64,000 nucleotides of DNA, taken from contig NZ_JARGEN010000034.1 in assembly GCF_029211125.1 (NCBI RefSeq), positions 113,574 through 177,573 on the forward strand, read 5' to 3'. Under the pieces are notes generated by a model that ran no database searches, was not told the DNA's origin, and worked only from the letters and a program-made list of their open reading frames with translations. The position numbers and the translations under genes are program-made. Positions 63,289-64,000 of this stretch are shown here, in pieces. Within the stretch, counting starts at the first letter, position 1. Each line of letters begins with the position of its first letter. The stretch is from Curvibacter soli. GTDB lineage: Bacteria; Pseudomonadota; Gammaproteobacteria; Burkholderiales; Burkholderiaceae_C.

Positions 63289-63309
63289 ACATACCGCCCT
63301 GCTAATGAA

Positions 63310-63597
63310 CTACTTCGCCCGCCACTGGGCCAGCAGGCGAGCCTGCAGCGACTTGCGTTCCGGGTTCGACTGGCTACGACGAGCAGCAATGCGTTCTGCC
63401 AATGCCTGCTGGCGACGCAGATCGAACCAATGTTTTCCGTCCTTGGCCATGTCCCAAGTGCTCGACACGTCTTGGCGATGCACGGGCAATGGATCGTCGC
63501 CCGGACCGAGGGACGCGAATTGATCGCGCTCACGCAACCGCCAGCGCTTGTGCCACAGCCGCTTGTCACCGCCTTCCGTGCGCGGTGGTGTGACCAT
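63310..63597 (-). CDS. Hypothetical protein
   Basis: A 95-residue basic protein (KRWRLRERDQFASLGPGDDP, HRQDVSSTWDMAKDGKHWFD, QARLLAQWRAK) lying 21 bp upstream of the Mrr-like gene in the same direction. Sequence composition looks like a real product. I do not recognise a named family; proteins with this look occur in accessory regions. Start ATG 63597. Confidence 0.5.
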   Translation of the reverse strand: MVTPPRTEGGDKRLWHKRWRLRERDQFASLGPGDDPLPVHRQDVSSTWDMAKDGKHWFDLRRQQALAERIAARRSQSNPERKSLQARLLAQWRAK

Positions 63598-63692
63598 ATA
63601 TTGGCGTCTTGCGACGACTGCGACTCACAGTGAGCCCCTGCCAACCTTCAAGGCAGTTCGATATGGGCTGGGTATCGGGGTTGGCGAGATAC

Positions 63693-63887
63693 TCAGACGG
63701 GCTCATCATTCTGTCCGCTGGGAACGCCACCGGATGCGCTTTGCTTCAGTAGCCGATCAAAATCGCTCTCGAACAGCCTGTCCTGCACGATGCGGTAATC
63801 AGGAATTCGACACCAGAAGCGCGAGAACACCTCACCGATGACGATCCTGGCGCTCTCGATCTGACCTTTTTTGCTTGAATTCATCAT
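63693..63887 (-). CDS. Hypothetical protein
   Basis: A 64-residue frame, MMNSSKKGQIESARIVIGEV then FSRFWCRIPDYRIVQDRLFE, with a weak GGGG ribosome site upstream. Codon use is less GC-biased than in the core genes. The function is unknown. It lies in the same direction as the two genes before it, with a 95-bp gap. Two start codons are adjacent (63887, 63884). Confidence 0.4.
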   Translation of the reverse strand: MMNSSKKGQIESARIVIGEVFSRFWCRIPDYRIVQDRLFESDFDRLLKQSASGGVPSGQNDEPV

Positions 63888-63925
63888 CCCCCTGATTACT
63901 TGGCATCTGTCTGCAACGGATCGAC

Positions 63926-63950
63926 TCGCTTCGCCTCGCCTCGCCTCGCC
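63926..63950. repeat. Short tandem CGCCT repeat
   Basis: CTTCGCCTCGCCTCGCCTCG is a run of a 5-base unit in the leader of the last small ORF. Pentamer runs can slip during replication; here it is upstream of the chosen start, so it could affect expression but not frame. Confidence 0.5.
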
Positions 63951-64000
63951 GATCTCAGGTTGCTCCAGGCTCATACCCAATACTGTTTAGTTAGATTAAT

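Noticed and set aside
63926..63950. CRISPR array or origin iterons
   Set aside because: The CGCCT unit is only 5 bases with no spacers. No CRISPR-like repeat-spacer pattern was seen anywhere in the window.

Overview
The window is about 70% GC, densely coded bacterial chromosome. The family of origin is almost certainly Comamonadaceae (Betaproteobacteria; Acidovorax/Alicycliphilus/Diaphorobacter-like). The evidence is a RisA/RisS-type OmpR/EnvZ pair next to ispDF and mfd, an FNR-controlled cbb3 oxidase cluster, DUF6172 and DUF6806 proteins, an IPTL-CTERM protein, and a REP-like intergenic repeat (GATAGC ... ATAAGCGC) that I recall as abundant in Acidovorax relatives. The genus cannot be fixed from sequence alone.

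Layout. 1-13 kb: nth, a PLP aminotransferase, a DUF6172 protein, an RNA helicase, serB, a parDE toxin-antitoxin module bracketed by REP copies, mfd, ispD-ispF and a two-component system. 13-23 kb: a SIMPL protein, an alpha/beta hydrolase, relA, tRNA-Val(GAC), mltD, gloB, a methyltransferase, rnhA, mobA and moaA. 23-29 kb: a cobalamin-uptake operon (btuB, cobU, btuF, btuC, btuD) headed by a B12 riboswitch. 29-34 kb: a ZapB-like gene, zapA, 6S RNA, and overlapping c-di-GMP genes (PAS-GGDEF-EAL and HD-GYP). 34-46 kb: a microaerobic module with a TauE/SafE protein, hemN, fnr, a small membrane protein, fixH, ccoG, ccoP, ccoQ, ccoO, ccoN, ccoS, ccoI and uspA, carrying three TTGAY-N4-ATCAA FNR boxes. 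46-59 kb: a LysE exporter, an enoyl-CoA hydratase, lgt, a lipoprotein, ilvD, a cytochrome c, a LapA-like protein, acs, a UPF0114 protein, fumC, class I fumarase and murI. 59-64 kb: an accessory region with a glycine-rich IPTL-CTERM protein gene bracketed by 110-bp direct repeats, a DUF6806 gene, a decayed SF2 helicase, a membrane-anchored Mrr-like nuclease and two unknown ORFs.

The most unusual content is in the repeats. (A) Three copies of a roughly 240-bp MITE-like element with 18-bp inverted ends, each flanked by TCA. One is nested inside another repeat; another carries an 86-bp insert with two perfect hairpins. (B) A roughly 75-bp element with GACTTACGCAAA ends; one copy has an 8-bp flanking direct repeat. 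(C) Four copies of a paired GGGGAGTAT element, two of them bracketing the IPTL-CTERM gene. (D) REP-like repeats, several of which overlap coding sequence (cobU, murI, the btuD start, the mobA 3' end). (E) A 24-bp-arm palindrome at 54.4 kb whose two halves match the two ends of a 170-bp element at 1.9 kb.

The core genes fit a respiratory, facultatively microaerobic bacterium that salvages corrinoids, makes molybdopterin, and uses c-di-GMP and (p)ppGpp signalling. Function calls rest on recognised motifs and remembered family features; no database search was run.
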